From NCBI GenBank assembly GCA_032622095.1, contig CP136068.1:4751314-4815313 (forward strand): DNA of 64,000 nucleotides, in the 5' to 3' direction. This document shows, in pieces, positions 60,883 to 64,000 of the stretch (position 1 is its first letter; every line of letters starts with the position of its first letter). The translations under genes were made by a program, and so were the position numbers. Origin of the DNA: Siphonodentalium dalli. Taxonomy: Eukaryota > Mollusca > Scaphopoda > Gadilida > Siphonodentaliidae. The notes beneath the pieces are model-generated. The model was not told the origin of the DNA. It searched no databases and saw only the letters and a program-made list of their open reading frames with translations.

Positions 60883-62592
60883 CTGGACACTTTTGCAACC
60901 CTTATTACTCGAAAAGTACCAGGAGTAGCACACTAAATATTGGTACGTATCTTTGGGTCAAAGAGTTGTATGCCATCGTCGCATAAAGAATATTTTCCGC
61001 GTTTTCTCCGAGGAGTTATCTCCCTTTATCTGAAAAAATGTCATTTTATTATCTCGGAAATTATAAGCAGCAGAGCATCGAAAATTGGACCGTATGCACA
61101 CCTCGATATGCCCTGCTGCCCACGGGCATCAAAACTTGTGTCCGCGCTTTTCCTGAGGAGTTACCGCCCATAAATAGGCAAACCTCTATTTGATTTACTA
61201 TGCTGTACTCTCGTATCATTAGAGATAACTGCATTTGGATTTCATAGTCGTGTTGACAGTTGTCAGTTTAGTCTGAAAAAGAAAATTGAACAGGGTCGGC
61301 CATATATTTTGACGCTGGGGTGGGGGCAAAATTTTCGAAAAAAAAAGGTTTTGATTGACATTCCTCTATTTAAGTATGTTGATTCCCTGAACGAAAACAA
61401 ATCCATACTAGAAAGGATTTTTGAAATCAGAGAAGACATGCAAGAGTTACGGGCCCTCAAACTTTGCAATTTTGGGCCCATGTGCTTGTGACCACATCTC
61501 CTCCGAAGATATCGAATATAGGATGTCATCTGATACGCCAATATGTGCGGACTGAAGAGGGCACGCGACTGGCCAAATTTTGCCAGTGTCGGTTCATTAT
61601 TGTGGGTCTGGGGAGGGGTGGTCCGTGGTACCAATTTTTAATTATTCTCGGAATCAGATGAAACTTGGAATATAACATCTGCAACATCAGCCGATCTAGA
61701 AGCTGGAAGAATTTCGAAAATCCATCGAAAACTAAAAGAATCGCGGGCCCTCAAACTTTGCAATTTTGGGCCCATGTGCTTGATAACACATCTCCTCCGA
61801 AGAGATCGAACATAGGATGTCATCTGATACGAAAATGCGTACGGACTGAAGACGGCACGCGGTGGGCCAAATTTTGCAAGTGTCGGTTCAGTATTGTGGG
61901 TCTGGGGAGGGGTGGTCAGTGGTACCAATTTTTAATTCTTTTCCGAATCAGATGAAACTTAGAATATAACATCTGCAACATCAGCCGATCTCGAAGCTGA
62001 AAACAGATCGTAAATACGTTGGGAAATGGCGGAGATTTTGGCCGTCCAATTTTATATTTGGGCCCATATGCTTTCCAATAATCAAAGTGTTATCCGTCTC
62101 CAAATCAGATGAAATTTACACTATACAATCTATGTTAGCGGCAGATCGCAAAACTGAAAATAATTTTAAAATCCGTTGGAAACTAACGGAGTTACGGGCC
62201 CTCAAACTTCGCATTTTGTGCCAGGGTTGATGTTTTCCCAATCCCGTCACCCAATTTCGAGGCAGGGGTGGGGTCACGTCCAAACACTTGAGATAAACCT
62301 ACACATGTCTTGACAACATATACTCACCATACTTCACATTTTACGTCCCTAAACTGGGATTCTTTCCACTCATGATTTTCCCTATTATTATACTTCCATG
62401 GTGTAACCAAGGAAGTATATTGTGTTTCTACTGCGGCCGTTTTCTGTTTAATTGAAAATACTCAGAAACTAATGGGAGGAGGACCGCGAAATCTCTAGCG
62501 AATATAGGCATCTAAGGTCTACTAAAAATAATGGTATCCAGATGTTGGTCCAATATCTTTTGACAGAGTTATGGCCCTTTTTCGATTATTTT

Positions 62593-62627
<35 letters not shown>

Positions 62628-64000
62628 CTGGACACTTTTGCAACCCTTATTACTCGAAAAGTACCAGGAGTAGCACACTAAATATTGGTACGTATCTTTG
62701 GGTCAAAGAGTTGTATGCCATCGTCGCATAAAGAATATTTTCCGCGTTTTCTCCGAGGAGTTATCTCCCTTTATCTGAAAAAATGTCATTTTATTATCTC
62801 GGAAATTATAAGCAGCAGAGCATCGAAAATTGGACCGTATGCACACCTCGATATGCCCTGCTGCCCACGGGCATCAAAACTTGTGTCCGCGCTTTTCCTG
62901 AGGAGTTACCGCCCATAAATAGGCAAACCTCTATTTGATTTACTATGCTGTACTCTCGTATCATTAGAGATAACTGCATTTGGATTTCATAGTCGTGTTG
63001 ACAGTTGTCAGTTTAGTCTGAAAAAGAAAATTGAACAGGGTCGGCCATATATTTTGACGCTGGGGTGGGGGCAAAATTTTCGAAAAAAAAAGGTTTTGAT
63101 TGACATTCCTCTATTTAAGTATGTTGATTCCCTGAACGAAAACAAATCCATACTAGAAAGGATTTTTGAAATCAGAGAAGACATGCAAGAGTTACGGGCC
63201 CTCAAACTTTGCAATTTTGGGCCCATGTGCTTGTGACCACATCTCCTCCGAAGATATCGAATATAGGATGTCATCTGATACGCCAATATGTGCGGACTGA
63301 AGAGGGCACGCGACTGGCCAAATTTTGCCAGTGTCGGTTCATTATTGTGGGTCTGGGGAGGGGTGGTCCGTGGTACCAATTTTTAATTATTCTCGGAATC
63401 AGATGAAACTTGGAATATAACATCTGCAACATCAGCCGATCTAGAAGCTGGAAGAATTTCGAAAATCCATCGAAAACTAAAAGAATCGCGGGCCCTCAAA
63501 CTTTGCAATTTTGGGCCCATGTGCTTGATAACACATCTCCTCCGAAGAGATCGAACATAGGATGTCATCTGATACGAAAATGCGTACGGACTGAAGACGG
63601 CACGCGGTGGGCCAAATTTTGCAAGTGTCGGTTCAGTATTGTGGGTCTGGGGAGGGGTGGTCAGTGGTACCAATTTTTAATTCTTTTCCGAATCAGATGA
63701 AACTTAGAATATAACATCTGCAACATCAGCCGATCTCGAAGCTGAAAACAGATCGTAAATACGTTGGGAAATGGCGGAGATTTTGGCCGTCCAATTTTAT
63801 ATTTGGGCCCATATGCTTTCCAATAATCAAAGTGTTATCCGTCTCCAAATCAGATGAAATTTACACTATACAATCTATGTTAGCGGCAGATCGCAAAACT
63901 GAAAATAATTTTAAAATCCGTTGGAAACTAACGGAGTTACGGGCCCTCAAACTTCGCATTTTGTGCCAGGGTTGATGTTTTCCCAATCCCGTCACCCAAT
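57155..64000 (+). repeat. Satellite block B3, 1745-bp monomers (3 full copies plus a partial at the window edge)
   Basis: Hairpin starts at 57155, 58900, 60645 and 62390, each 1745 bp apart. All modules carry the TATTGTGTTTC subtype with (ATT)10ATA. No copy-specific substitution was noticed by eye between these monomers. The window ends inside sub-repeat R4 of the fourth copy, so the array continues beyond it. Confidence 0.97.

Noticed and set aside
1-64000. CRISPR array or bacterial repeat system
   Set aside because: Repeats are 1.4-1.8 kb with no short-repeat/unique-spacer pattern, no cas-like genes, and no operon or ribosome-binding structure. The repeats and SINE-like modules are eukaryotic in character.

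Overview
This window is eukaryotic, gene-poor satellite DNA. No credible protein-coding gene, rRNA or functional tRNA was found on either strand. About 92% of it is a long tandem repeat with a monomer near 1.74 kb. The rest is two related non-satellite spacers (37698-40160 and 52759-55631). The host is probably a marine invertebrate, most plausibly a mollusc. That is an inference from motifs such as AAAGGGAGATAACTC (reverse strand of each monomer), GACCTTGACC-rich repeats of about 130 bp, and Helitron-like elements with tandem cores, all of which I associate with mollusc repeat DNA. It has not been tested by a search.

Layout, phased on a hairpin motif that starts each monomer: family A (1736 bp) 1-4964; family B (1745 bp) 4965-15657; family A' (1757 bp) 15658-26425; family A again 26426-37697; spacer 1 37698-40160; family B 40161-43652; one orphan module 43653-43887; family C 43888-52758, in which 1723-bp and 1429-bp monomers alternate as a 3152-bp higher-order dimer; spacer 2 52759-55631; one A'/B chimeric monomer 55632-57154; family B 57155 to the window end. 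All satellite is in the same orientation.

Monomer anatomy: (i) a hairpin module of about 215-235 bp starting with a 29-bp imperfect palindrome and ending in an (ATT)n tract whose length is typical of the family (C 3, A 7, B 10, A' 14 repeats before ATA); (ii) a body head that differs between the A and B/C lineages; (iii) a core of four divergent sub-repeats (293, 294, about 158 and about 170 bp). Each change of family inside the satellite is marked by one or more extra body-less hairpin modules, which points to exchange at the short TATTATTATACT homology on both sides of the module.

The two spacers leave the satellite at the same base of the monomer and re-enter it at the same (ATT)n position, so they descend from one sequence. 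They differ by about 4% in their first 260 bp, while satellite copies within a block are nearly identical. They carry tRNA-derived SINE-like modules (duplicated in spacer 1), GACCTTGACC tandem repeats and, in spacer 2, a 438-bp Helitron-like insertion whose empty site is preserved in spacer 1. Both end with a palindrome followed by CTAG-T, and contain a 13-bp motif that is the exact reverse complement of the first 13 bases of the satellite hairpin. The main hypothesis offered is that satellite plus spacer derive from one non-autonomous rolling-circle-like (Helitron/Helentron/HINE-type) element whose interior was amplified into a satellite.
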